From Ruegeria haliotis (GTDB lineage: Bacteria > Pseudomonadota > Alphaproteobacteria > Rhodobacterales > Rhodobacteraceae): 64,000 nucleotides of DNA. The position numbers and the translations under genes were made by a program. Location of the stretch: assembly GCF_013377785.1 (NCBI RefSeq), contig NZ_JABXWT010000011.1:1-64000 (forward strand), in the 5' to 3' direction. The notes under the pieces were generated by a model. The model saw only the letters and a program-made list of their open reading frames with translations. It did not search any database and was not told where the DNA came from. Positions 34,782 to 43,732 of the stretch are shown here, in pieces; position 1 is the stretch's first letter, and each line of letters opens with the position of its first letter.

Positions 34782-36034
34782 GAAAGCTCTTTCTGAATAG
34801 TCTTTTTAGGATTGGTTCGGTGGCGTCTCGGAGCTTGGTTTGCTGTAACCTGCTCGGGAACTCCGGCCAAGCCTGCGTCACGTGGTAATCCAAGTGCCGA
34901 CAACATTGCCCCGAATTTTGCCCCGGTTTCTTCGGTTTCCGCGCGCGGATCTGACCCTGGTACGATGCCGGCACCGGCGTAAAGACGGGCTTGATTCCCA
35001 CAAATCTCAGCGCAGCGAATGGCAACATACCAGGCACCGTCGCCGCTGCCATCACACCATCCGACAGCCCCGGCGTAGAAATCCCGATCCACCGGTTCCA
35101 GCTCCGAGATAAGTTCCATGGCTGGCTGAACCGGTACGCCACAAATCGCGGGCGTTGGATGAAGCTCTGCCGCAATTACCGCGCTGGGTGTATCGGGGTC
35201 ACGCAAGCGCCCCTCGATCCATGTTCCCAGATGCCACATGGTTCGGGTGCTGGTCAGGCTGGTGCCGTCAGGTCGTTCCAACTGATCGCAATAGGGTGTC
35301 AGAGTGTCGAGGATGTATTCCACCAAAATTTGATGCTCGCGCCAGTCCTTGGATGAACGGGACAACAATGCGGCGGCTTTCGCATCCTGGGCTAGATCCG
35401 CCTGCCGTCTGGCTGATCCGGCCAACGGGTGCGAACAGATACTTCGCCCAACCTTCGAAATCAGCAGTTCGGGCGTGGCGCCGACCAGATTTCGTGCATG
35501 ACCGTCGCGGGGGGGCAGCGGCATCTGAAAGGACGTGACAGCCGGATCGCCGGACAGAGCCGCGAAAAGTGCGCCGGGGTTAATCTCGCTTTGGCATTCG
35601 GCCAAAAACGACCTTGCCAACACAACTTTGCGCAGACCGTCTTCAGTCTCTGCTTCTGCCTCTAACCTGTCCAGCGCGTGTTGTACGCTTGACCAGAATT
35701 GTGTTGGGCAGGGATCAGCGCCGATGGGGCGGAAATTGCCGGGCATGGCGGGCAGTGTATCGACTTCGGGCGCAGGGCTGCCATTTGACATGCTGAGCAT
35801 GTAATCGTCTTGACGGCGATCAAACGGCAACGCCCCTGCGACAATCGTCTGAGGTCCATAAACTGCAAAATGGCTGGCTAGCCGATCTGCAAGGGTATCG
35901 CTGGTTCCGCGTGGCAGAGGGCGCATGTCGCCCTTGCCGAGGATCAGGCCTTCTTTTCCGGCAAAACGAAACGCAGTGTCCTGCGTCAGGTCGGATGTCA
36001 GGAAATGTGCGTTCTGTGGAAGCAGGCTGCTCAT
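34778..36034 (-). CDS. entC: Isochorismate synthase
   Basis: A 418-residue chorismate-using enzyme of the EntC/DhbC group. The conserved catalytic core is visible near residues 195-260: LVGATPELLISKVGRSICSHPLAGSARR followed by SRSSKDWREHQILVEYI, with the metal-binding glutamates in this and the C-terminal ELEPVDRDFYAGAVGW segment. TPAICGVP and RLYAGAGIVPGSDP also match the family. It converts chorismate to isochorismate, the entry step of DHB synthesis. The gene overlaps the binding-protein gene by four bases and follows the NRPS gene by 46 bases. Length and motifs are complete. Confidence 0.93.
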   Translation of the reverse strand: MSSLLPQNAHFLTSDLTQDTAFRFAGKEGLILGKGDMRPLPRGTSDTLADRLASHFAVYGPQTIVAGALPFDRRQDDYMLSMSNGSPAPEVDTLPAMPGNFRPIGADPCPTQFWSSVQHALDRLEAEAETEDGLRKVVLARSFLAECQSEINPGALFAALSGDPAVTSFQMPLPPRDGHARNLVGATPELLISKVGRSICSHPLAGSARRQADLAQDAKAAALLSRSSKDWREHQILVEYILDTLTPYCDQLERPDGTSLTSTRTMWHLGTWIEGRLRDPDTPSAVIAAELHPTPAICGVPVQPAMELISELEPVDRDFYAGAVGWCDGSGDGAWYVAIRCAEICGNQARLYAGAGIVPGSDPRAETEETGAKFGAMLSALGLPRDAGLAGVPEQVTANQAPRRHRTNPKKTIQKELS

Positions 36035-36080
36035 GGTCGTGATCTTTCCGTTGATGGCAGAAAAGGGAACAAGGTGCCGA

Positions 36081-39000
36081 TCAGGCGACCCCGGCGGTAG
36101 TGTCTTTTGTCTGATCGCTGTTGCGTGTTTTCCCGATCAGCAGATTCATCAGGGGGCCGAGCACTTCGAGCGACGCAGGTGAGACGATGTCTTCATGGGA
36201 AGCGTTGGGCAGATGGTGAACGTCCTGCGCCCCGACATGGCCTAGCCAGCTTGTATCCGGGTTGATTTCCGGCAAGTCCGATTTATCCGCCACGAACAAG
36301 GTGATCTTTCCAGAAAACTGTCCGGTTCGCGCACTCGACAAAAGGCGGACCGCATCTTTGTAATTCTCGAAGATATGGCTAAACATCTCGGTTTTCTCTT
36401 TTTGGAACTCGTCGTCGATGACGTCTGCCATTGCGTCATTGAGCAGTTGTTCCTGCTCACGTTCCGCACCGGCTTCGGCTTCGCCGCCATCCGGATCTGA
36501 CCAGTCGTGATGTTCAGCCGGATAGGTGTCGAGCAGTCCCAGAAAGCGGACATCCTGACCAATGGCTTCAAGCCGTTCGGCGACTCCGAAAGCGATGTTA
36601 CCGCCGAGCGAATACCCCAGCAGGTAGTAAGGCCCCTCGGGCTGCAGGCTGCGGATCAAGTCGAACTGGCGGTCACACAATGCGTCCAGATTTTCTGATG
36701 TCGCGATAGGTCCGTCCGGGCGCGGAGACTGCAACCCAACAATGGGCATATCGTTTTTGAGGTATCGCGCCAGAACGCTGTATTGCCAAGACACACCTGA
36801 AGCCGGGTAGAAACACAACAGGGCAGGGCCGCTGCCTTCGCGCAGCCGGATCACCTCGTCAAACCCGTCCTCTACCAGCGCACCGATCATGGCGCCTGCG
36901 GCCAGATGCTCGGCCAGCCGTTCGACGGTTGCCATGCTCATGATCTGTCCAACCTGGATGTGTCGTTTCATATCCTGACGGATCCGTGCCGCAAGACGCA
37001 TTGCCAGCAGAGAGTGACCCCCGATTGCAAAAAAGTCATCACCGGCCTTGACGGTTTCCAACCCGAGGAGATCACAAAAGATCCGGGCAAGCTCCTGTTC
37101 CAGCTCGGGCGCCGGGTCACGCCCGGTGCTGGCGCTCTGCGTATCGGGCTTTGGCAGGGCCCTGCGGTCCAGCTTGCCGTTGGCGTTAAGGGGCAGGTGG
37201 TCAAGCCCGATGCAGAACCGGGGAACCATGTAGGCGGGCACTTGTGCGGTCAGCGCGGCCAGCGCCCGATCTGGGTCAAACGATGTGTCCTCTGGGACAA
37301 CATAGGCGATCAGATCCGGGTCTGCCGTACCTTCGGGGGTGATGGCAAGCACCACTGCGTCAGAAATCTCTGGCTGTCGCATCAAACAGCTGGCGATTTC
37401 CTGCGGTTCTACGCGCTGGCCGCGAATTTTGATCTGGTGATCGGTTCGGCCCAGATAGATCACCTGACCCTCTTCATTCCAACAGGCAAGATCTCCGGTG
37501 CGGTACATGCGTTGCCCGTCTGAATACGGATCGGCCACGAAGCGTTCCGAGGTCAGGCCTGCGCGACCCAGATAACCCTGCGCTAACTGGACACCGGTCA
37601 GATACAGCTCTCCACCCACTCCGACGGGAACGGGGCGCAGCAGATGGTCCAGTATGCGCAACCCGGTGTTCCAAACCGGTTTGCCGATCGGGACGCCTGT
37701 TGTCGCACCAGCATGGGGCAGGGCGGGGCAATATGTGACGTCAATTGCGGCCTCGGTCGGACCATAAAGATTGTGCAGATCTGCCGCACAGTGGCGTGCA
37801 AAGCCCGAAACTGCCTGCCCGGTCAGTGCCTCGCCGCTGCAGAACACCTGTCGCAGACTGGGGCAGGGGTATCCGCCTGCTGCCGCCAGAACGTCGTTGA
37901 ACACATTCAGAACCGACGGAACGAAATGCATCGTGGTGATCTGATGTTGTTGTGCCAACTCCAACAATTGTTGCGGGTCCCGGTGCGCCTCGGGCGGCGC
38001 CATTACCAGCCGTGCACCGACCAGATAAGACCAGAAGAACTCCCAGACCGAAACGTCAAATCCACAAGGAGTCTTTTGCAAAATGGCATCTGCCGCGGTT
38101 AACGGGTATTCCGCCTGCATCCAGAGCAGTCGGTTGACGATGGCCGCATGTGAAATCAATGCGCCTTTGGGACGTCCGGTGGTGCCAGAGGTGTAAAGCA
38201 GATAGGCGGCATCATGGCTGTCCAGATCCGGGGCATTGATGAGATCTTGAACCGGCTGACCGGGTCCGGAAAACGCATCAAAATACAGACGTGGGCAGGA
38301 TGCTGCGCCAATATCGATCCCGGTTTGAGTGATCACGAGGCGAGGTTGCCCGTCTGCTTGCAGGAACTCCAGGCGTTCGAGTGGATAGCTCAGATCCAGT
38401 GGCAGAAACACGGCACCGATTTCGATCACGGCCAGAATGGCCACGGACAGCCGTGCGGAACGCGGCAGAGCGACTCCAATCACGTCCCCTTTCCGAGCGC
38501 CAGCTTGCCTGAGCCGGTCTGCCAGATGAAGGACCTGATGCCGGGTCTGGCGAAAGCTGAGCTGATGGTCCGAATCTTCCAGCGCGCAGGCATCTGGAGT
38601 GCGTCCGGCCTGTGCGCCGATCAGATCCCGCAGGGTCAGGTCCGGTAGATGAACCCCTGTATTGTTGCTGGCCGCGATCAACCGGGCATCTGCATCCGGC
38701 AAGATTGGTAAATGCGCCGCGCGGGCTTGCGGATTGCGCACCAGCCCGTCGATCAGGCCTTGCAGCATATCACCAAGCCTTTCGGCATTGGCAGCCTCGG
38801 TCCGGCTTTCGATCACAAGGCTGATTTCGTCACCTGGCAGAACCAGTACGGCGAGCGGATAGTGGCTGTAGCCGCGATTGTGGATGTCGCTGACCCGCAG
38901 CCCCGCCAGATCCTGATCCAGATAGCTGTTGTCGGGGTAGTTTTCGACAACCAGCAAAGTGTCGAACAATGCCTCAACCCCCGCCAGACGGTTCAAGGCA

Positions 39001-42000
39001 GCGAGGTTCAGATTGTCATGCCCCATCGCGGCTGCATGGGCTTGTTGCAATTGGCTGAGCTGCTCGCGGACCGGGCGGGAGGCATCCAGATCAACCCGAA
39101 CAGGAATGGTATTCAGGAACATACCAATCTGATCGCCGATCCCATCCACTGGTGCGGCGCGTCCCGCGACGGCGGTCCCAAAGATCACATCCTGACGGCC
39201 CGACAGGGCGCTGATCGCATTCGCCCAGATCGCCTGCATGGTCACGTTCAGGGTAACACCTGCGTGTTGGGTGTACTCGCGTAACGACCGACTTTGTTCG
39301 GCACTGAGGGTTAAACAATATTCCGTCACAGGCGCGGTTGCACTGTCGGTGTCAAACAGACAGGTTGGCACACAGTCCTGCAGCTGATCGGCCCAGAATG
39401 ACCGTGCGGCTTCTTCGTCCCGACCGGCCAAGGCGCGGACGACCTCGTCATAGTGGTGAACCGGCGCTGGTAGGGCGTTGCTGCCGTCGCGGTAGATCGT
39501 GAAAATATCCCGAAGCAGGATTGGGGTGGACCATCCGTCAATGATGGCATGGTGAATGTTCAACACCAGAACATGACGATCATGGCCCAATGAAATCAGC
39601 TCGGCCGAAATCATGCAAAGTGGGTTTTGGGTCAGGCGCAGGTTTTGCGCGGCCGCTGTCTCGATCTGTTGCAGTCGGCGCCGTTTTGTGTCTCCGTCTA
39701 AACCGCTGAGATCGTGGCGTTTCCATGGCCAGTGAAGGGTTTGTGCCTCAGGTACGGCCAGATACGGTTCACCCTTTATGTCCGGCACAAAGAACCCGGC
39801 AAGCTGCGGATGCCGACGCATAACAGTGTCCAGCGCGACGCGCAGTCTTTCGATATCCAGAGGGCCCGCAAGGTCGAGCCGTGTAAAGGCATTGTAGCTG
39901 CCGGCGCGATCATCCAGTTGCGCGTGAAACAGAATGCCCTTTTGCGCGGCCAACAATGGCAGGATTCTGTGCGTGTCCTCCAGCGGGTCATGCAGTTGGG
40001 GCGCTTCAAGCGGTACTGACGGAGCGTTTGGCCTGCTGGATTCAAGGGGCGTCAGCGTTGTGAGCAGATCGCCGACAACGGGTGTCGAGAACACATCGCG
40101 GGTTTGCAAGACCCAGCCGCACTTGCGCATTTCGTTGCACAGGACCATGGCGAGAATGCTGTCTCCGCCGCTGCCAAAGAAATCGTTGTCCAATCCGATC
40201 TCTTCGGTTCCAAGGACCGCCGCCATAACCGTGCAAAGGGTGTGTTCCAAAGCGGTCTCGGGCTTGCGCCCGGATGACAGTTGAGGGGATGGCAGCGCCG
40301 CGGTGTCGATCTTGCCATTGACGGTCAGAGGAAAGCTGTCCACTGCAACAATGGCTGCAGGCACCATATAGGCGGGCAGGATGTCGGACAGTTGCAGACG
40401 CACTGTTTCAACCTGCTGCTGTGTCAACTGGCCTGTGCAATAAGCAATCAGACGATGACTGCCATGAAACGGCTCAGCCACAATATGCGCGTCTGAGACC
40501 CCCTCAAGGCGGACCAGTGCCGATACGATCTCAGACGGTTCGACCCGGTGGCCCCGGATCTGCACCTGTGTGTCGGTCCGGCCCAGAATGTCGATCCGGC
40601 CATCGGTGCACCAGCGCACCCTGTCGCCCGTCCGGTACATGACTTCACCGGGCCGGAAAGGGTTCGGCACAAAGCGTTCAGCCGTTAGGCTGGGTTTTCC
40701 CATATAACCGCGTGCGATGCCCGGACCGGCCAGATACAATTCTCCCACCGCACCAATGACCTGAGGCCTGATGTATTCGTCCAGAATGTAGGCGTGCGTG
40801 TTGCCAATCGGCGTCCCAATTGCAGGTTGTGCCTTCGCTGAAATGGGGGTCATGCAGGCGTCGACAGTGAATTCGGTTGGACCGTAAACATTGTAGGCCA
40901 GCAAATCGGGGTAGGTTGACAATCTGGACCACAGGCTGGGTTGGATGGCCTCACCGCCAAGCAACAAAAGCGTCGGCACATGGGACCCATCGCTGAGCAG
41001 ACCCGCCTCGAGCAGCTGTGTGCAGAAGGAAGGCGGAACATCAAGCGCGTCCAGCTCATACCGCTGGATCGCGTCTTGGAACCTGTGTACGTCACGGCGG
41101 TCATCATCGCCAAGGATGACCACCTCACGCCCCAGCAACATCCAGAACAATTGCTCCCACGCGGCATCGAAAGAGAATGAGTGCGAATGGGCTGCGCGAA
41201 AGGGCTGCCCCGGATGCTTCTGAGCGTGTTGCTCCAACACTCGCGCCATAAAACCTGATCGATGTACGGTAAACAGGTTCAGTAGCGCCCGATGTGAAAC
41301 CATGACGCCCTTTGGTTTGCCCGTACTGCCCGAGGTGAAAATGACATAGGCGGTATCGTCCGGCTCAGGGCCGGCAAACCCCGTCTTGCCGTGCAGCGGC
41401 GCAGTTGGCTGACTGGACATCAGATCCCGCGTTTCCGGAGTATCCAGAGCAAGCGTAGCGCAATGATCCGGCAAGCGACTGGAGCCATCCAGATTTGTCA
41501 GAACAATGCTTGGCTCTGCTTCATCACAAATGGCGGCAATCCGCGTGTCTGGATAGGCGAGATCCACGGGAACATAGGTTGCCCCGGTGGCGAGGATCGC
41601 GAAAATGGCAACAACTGATATCTCTGAACGGGGCAAGGCCACGCAGACCGTATCACCCCGTCCAATTCCCCGGGCCTGCAACATATGGGCCAGCTGACAA
41701 CTGCGTGCCACGAGACCCGAACCGGACAACGTCCGGTCACCACATCGCAAGACGGTTTCCTTGGAAGCTGCCAAAACGGGATCAAAGAACACATCCATCA
41801 GGGTTTGTTCGTGAGGCTGGCTAGGCATTGCGGGCCCGGTTTGCCATTCGGCCAGCTGCCGTTCTTCCTCAGGTGTCGTCAGTTGGTACTGCGCCAACAT
41901 CTGTGTCGGAGAGACCAGAAATTGCTCCAATAGCTGCACAAGGCGCTGGGAATGAAGATTTAACTCTGCTGTCGTGAATTGACCGCCAGGCGCGCGCAGG

Positions 42001-43178
42001 TTCAGTTGAACACCCTTCGCATCGATGATCAGTCCGAATTCCGGCTCTTCCAGTGGGCCAACGGCCAATCGGCGCAGGTGCGTTTGTTGTCCGGCGATCG
42101 GCGGGACATTTTCATACAGGCGAAAATTCAGAGTCGCGCTCCAGAGCGCCTGTCCCGTTCCCGTAAGATTCAGGTCGCGTTGTATCTGTTCAACCGGATA
42201 GCGCTGCGCCTTGCGCATCGCGCGAAGGGCTTGTTTCACCTGTATGGCTGCGTGCAACAGAGAGCATGCACCCTTCAATTTCAGGCGCATTGGCAGTACA
42301 TTCACAACCGGCGCGCTTGAGGTGATGGCGGCAGACCCCATCCGGCGCATCATCGGCACTCCCAACACCGCATCCTGCTGCCCGGTCAGGCGCGCCACAT
42401 AGAATGTGATGGCAGCGGTCAGAATGTCGAAGGCCGTGCAGTTCTCGGCGTTGACCTTGGCTTCCAACTCTGCCAGACCATCCTGATCCAGAATACGCGT
42501 GTTGCATTCAATTTGCCGGTCATTGGTGGAAGTGGTGTGGGATGTCAGGCTTACGCTGGCTGGCAGTTCAAAGCGCTGCGACAGCCAGTAGTCGCGATCC
42601 CGCTTCCAGTCCTCGGACTTTCGATAGGTTTGCTGTTCTTTGAGAATTTCACCCACGGGTTCAAAGGCTGACGGCGCGACCGCGCGCTCATCAAGAGTTG
42701 CTTCGTATATCTCAATGATCCGTTTGGTCAGCGCATCCAGACTGTACCCGTCCAGCATGATGTGATGATACCGTTGGTACCAGATCCAGTTTATGGCGCC
42801 CGGTTCCGCTCTGATTTTCAGCAGACGATGACAAGGTGCGAACGGATCATCGCCCTGATCCAGGTCTGCCTGCATGAGCTGTCGGGCACTTCGCTGCGGA
42901 TCAGGTTCGTGTTGGAGGTCTACGACCTTGATATCGAACGCAGCCGGTTCACTATCGAATTGTTGAACGGCTTTGCCATCTACTTCCAGATACTTGGCAT
43001 GGACGGTGTCTGACTCAGACAATCCCTGTTTGATTGCGGATTTCAACATCGCAGGATCAATGAATCCGTATACGTCTATCGCGTGCGCAATCAGGTAATC
43101 CTGAGGGCGCCGTGCAATCTGGGACGCGGTCCAGATGCCTTGTTGTGTGTCCAGCAGTTCAAAACATGTGTTGGTCAT
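36081..43178 (-). CDS. Dimodular siderophore NRPS (C-A-T-C-A-T-TE)
   Basis: A 2365-residue synthetase. C1 is at about 5-430 (HHIMLDG, 138-144), A1 460-965, T1 975-1045 (GGDSI, Ser1007), C2 1070-1495 (HHAIIDG, 1209-1215), A2 1515-2010, T2 2025-2092 (GGHSL, Ser2056) and TE 2118-2350 (GYSLGG with Ser2190; Asp2217 and His2328 are triad candidates). The A2 pocket residues read D-V-W-H-F-S-L-I-D-K, almost identical to the serine code of EntF. The A1 pocket reads D-A-?-D-L-G-V-V-D-K, with the third position unclear because the DAAWEQ segment is one residue short; I cannot assign it with confidence. There is no epimerisation domain. With EntE and the aryl carrier protein the product should be DHB-X-Ser, and the EntF-type TE may join units through serine. 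Confidence 0.93.
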   Translation of the reverse strand: MTNTCFELLDTQQGIWTASQIARRPQDYLIAHAIDVYGFIDPAMLKSAIKQGLSESDTVHAKYLEVDGKAVQQFDSEPAAFDIKVVDLQHEPDPQRSARQLMQADLDQGDDPFAPCHRLLKIRAEPGAINWIWYQRYHHIMLDGYSLDALTKRIIEIYEATLDERAVAPSAFEPVGEILKEQQTYRKSEDWKRDRDYWLSQRFELPASVSLTSHTTSTNDRQIECNTRILDQDGLAELEAKVNAENCTAFDILTAAITFYVARLTGQQDAVLGVPMMRRMGSAAITSSAPVVNVLPMRLKLKGACSLLHAAIQVKQALRAMRKAQRYPVEQIQRDLNLTGTGQALWSATLNFRLYENVPPIAGQQTHLRRLAVGPLEEPEFGLIIDAKGVQLNLRAPGGQFTTAELNLHSQRLVQLLEQFLVSPTQMLAQYQLTTPEEERQLAEWQTGPAMPSQPHEQTLMDVFFDPVLAASKETVLRCGDRTLSGSGLVARSCQLAHMLQARGIGRGDTVCVALPRSEISVVAIFAILATGATYVPVDLAYPDTRIAAICDEAEPSIVLTNLDGSSRLPDHCATLALDTPETRDLMSSQPTAPLHGKTGFAGPEPDDTAYVIFTSGSTGKPKGVMVSHRALLNLFTVHRSGFMARVLEQHAQKHPGQPFRAAHSHSFSFDAAWEQLFWMLLGREVVILGDDDRRDVHRFQDAIQRYELDALDVPPSFCTQLLEAGLLSDGSHVPTLLLLGGEAIQPSLWSRLSTYPDLLAYNVYGPTEFTVDACMTPISAKAQPAIGTPIGNTHAYILDEYIRPQVIGAVGELYLAGPGIARGYMGKPSLTAERFVPNPFRPGEVMYRTGDRVRWCTDGRIDILGRTDTQVQIRGHRVEPSEIVSALVRLEGVSDAHIVAEPFHGSHRLIAYCTGQLTQQQVETVRLQLSDILPAYMVPAAIVAVDSFPLTVNGKIDTAALPSPQLSSGRKPETALEHTLCTVMAAVLGTEEIGLDNDFFGSGGDSILAMVLCNEMRKCGWVLQTRDVFSTPVVGDLLTTLTPLESSRPNAPSVPLEAPQLHDPLEDTHRILPLLAAQKGILFHAQLDDRAGSYNAFTRLDLAGPLDIERLRVALDTVMRRHPQLAGFFVPDIKGEPYLAVPEAQTLHWPWKRHDLSGLDGDTKRRRLQQIETAAAQNLRLTQNPLCMISAELISLGHDRHVLVLNIHHAIIDGWSTPILLRDIFTIYRDGSNALPAPVHHYDEVVRALAGRDEEAARSFWADQLQDCVPTCLFDTDSATAPVTEYCLTLSAEQSRSLREYTQHAGVTLNVTMQAIWANAISALSGRQDVIFGTAVAGRAAPVDGIGDQIGMFLNTIPVRVDLDASRPVREQLSQLQQAHAAAMGHDNLNLAALNRLAGVEALFDTLLVVENYPDNSYLDQDLAGLRVSDIHNRGYSHYPLAVLVLPGDEISLVIESRTEAANAERLGDMLQGLIDGLVRNPQARAAHLPILPDADARLIAASNNTGVHLPDLTLRDLIGAQAGRTPDACALEDSDHQLSFRQTRHQVLHLADRLRQAGARKGDVIGVALPRSARLSVAILAVIEIGAVFLPLDLSYPLERLEFLQADGQPRLVITQTGIDIGAASCPRLYFDAFSGPGQPVQDLINAPDLDSHDAAYLLYTSGTTGRPKGALISHAAIVNRLLWMQAEYPLTAADAILQKTPCGFDVSVWEFFWSYLVGARLVMAPPEAHRDPQQLLELAQQHQITTMHFVPSVLNVFNDVLAAAGGYPCPSLRQVFCSGEALTGQAVSGFARHCAADLHNLYGPTEAAIDVTYCPALPHAGATTGVPIGKPVWNTGLRILDHLLRPVPVGVGGELYLTGVQLAQGYLGRAGLTSERFVADPYSDGQRMYRTGDLACWNEEGQVIYLGRTDHQIKIRGQRVEPQEIASCLMRQPEISDAVVLAITPEGTADPDLIAYVVPEDTSFDPDRALAALTAQVPAYMVPRFCIGLDHLPLNANGKLDRRALPKPDTQSASTGRDPAPELEQELARIFCDLLGLETVKAGDDFFAIGGHSLLAMRLAARIRQDMKRHIQVGQIMSMATVERLAEHLAAGAMIGALVEDGFDEVIRLREGSGPALLCFYPASGVSWQYSVLARYLKNDMPIVGLQSPRPDGPIATSENLDALCDRQFDLIRSLQPEGPYYLLGYSLGGNIAFGVAERLEAIGQDVRFLGLLDTYPAEHHDWSDPDGGEAEAGAEREQEQLLNDAMADVIDDEFQKEKTEMFSHIFENYKDAVRLLSSARTGQFSGKITLFVADKSDLPEINPDTSWLGHVGAQDVHHLPNASHEDIVSPASLEVLGPLMNLLIGKTRNSDQTKDTTAGVA

Positions 43179-43223
43179 CTACAGCTCTAACGTCAGATCG
43201 AGTGAATTGAGAAAGCCCGGCGT

Positions 43224-43418
43224 TCAGGGGCGTAAATCTGTCCAGGTTGTTTCGACGTAGCTGAGACATGCCTCGCGGTCTTCGGGTCCGTACATCACCT
43301 TCCAGCCGGTCGGGATGTCCCGGAAATCAGGCCAGATACTGAACTGACCCGATGCATTGCGCAGCGCAAAAAACTGATACCGGGTGTCGTCGAACGGGTT
43401 GGTCTGCGTGCTATCCAT
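43224..43418 (-). CDS. MbtH-like protein
   Basis: A 64-residue MbtH-family protein. The signature is complete: NPFDDTRYQFFALRNASGQFSIWPDFRDIPTGWKVMYGP, then CLSYVETTWTDLRP with the conserved tryptophans and the terminal WTDLRP. These small proteins bind adenylation domains and are needed for their folding or activity, so this one should partner the NRPS that begins 45 bases downstream. The ATG at 43418 overlaps the end of the aryl carrier gene by eight bases. Confidence 0.95.
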   Translation of the reverse strand: MDSTQTNPFDDTRYQFFALRNASGQFSIWPDFRDIPTGWKVMYGPEDREACLSYVETTWTDLRP

Positions 43419-43722
43419 TTTGCAGCACCTCACCGGGTTCCAGCTGATCAGCCAACGCTGCCAGAATTGCGTTCAGGGTGGGGTTTCGGGCCAGAGTGTT
43501 GAAGTTTGCCTTCAGTCCAAGCGCCTCCCAACGGGTGATCAGAGTCATGAAGGTGATCGAATTCAACCCATAATCCAGCAGGTTGTCACCGCCTTCCGGG
43601 ATGTCGTCGAGATGTTTCAAAATGTCCGATCGTATTGTAGTTGCGGTCGGAAGGTTCCGAGTTTCCGTCTCATGTTGCATCGTCAATTCGTCCAGTCGCG
43701 CATTATGTTTGTTTGGGTTCAT
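43411..43722 (-). CDS. Free-standing aryl carrier protein
   Basis: A small acidic protein of about 103 residues, or 89 if it starts at the ATG at 43680. The attachment site is LLDYGLNSITFMTLITRWEALG, with the serine that receives phosphopantetheine, followed by the LARNPTLNAILAAL helix. This matches the C-terminal aryl carrier domain of EntB/VibB (DYGLDS...RW...LA.NPT). It would carry DHB, loaded by EntE, to the first condensation domain of the NRPS. Normally this domain is fused to isochorismatase; here it is encoded alone, next to mbtH and the NRPS gene, while the isochorismatase gene lies 13 kb away. The start codon is uncertain because neither candidate has a good Shine-Dalgarno. Confidence 0.85.
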   Translation of the reverse strand: MNPNKHNARLDELTMQHETETRNLPTATTIRSDILKHLDDIPEGGDNLLDYGLNSITFMTLITRWEALGLKANFNTLARNPTLNAILAALADQLEPGEVLQNG

Positions 43723-43732
43723 GTGCAGAGGA

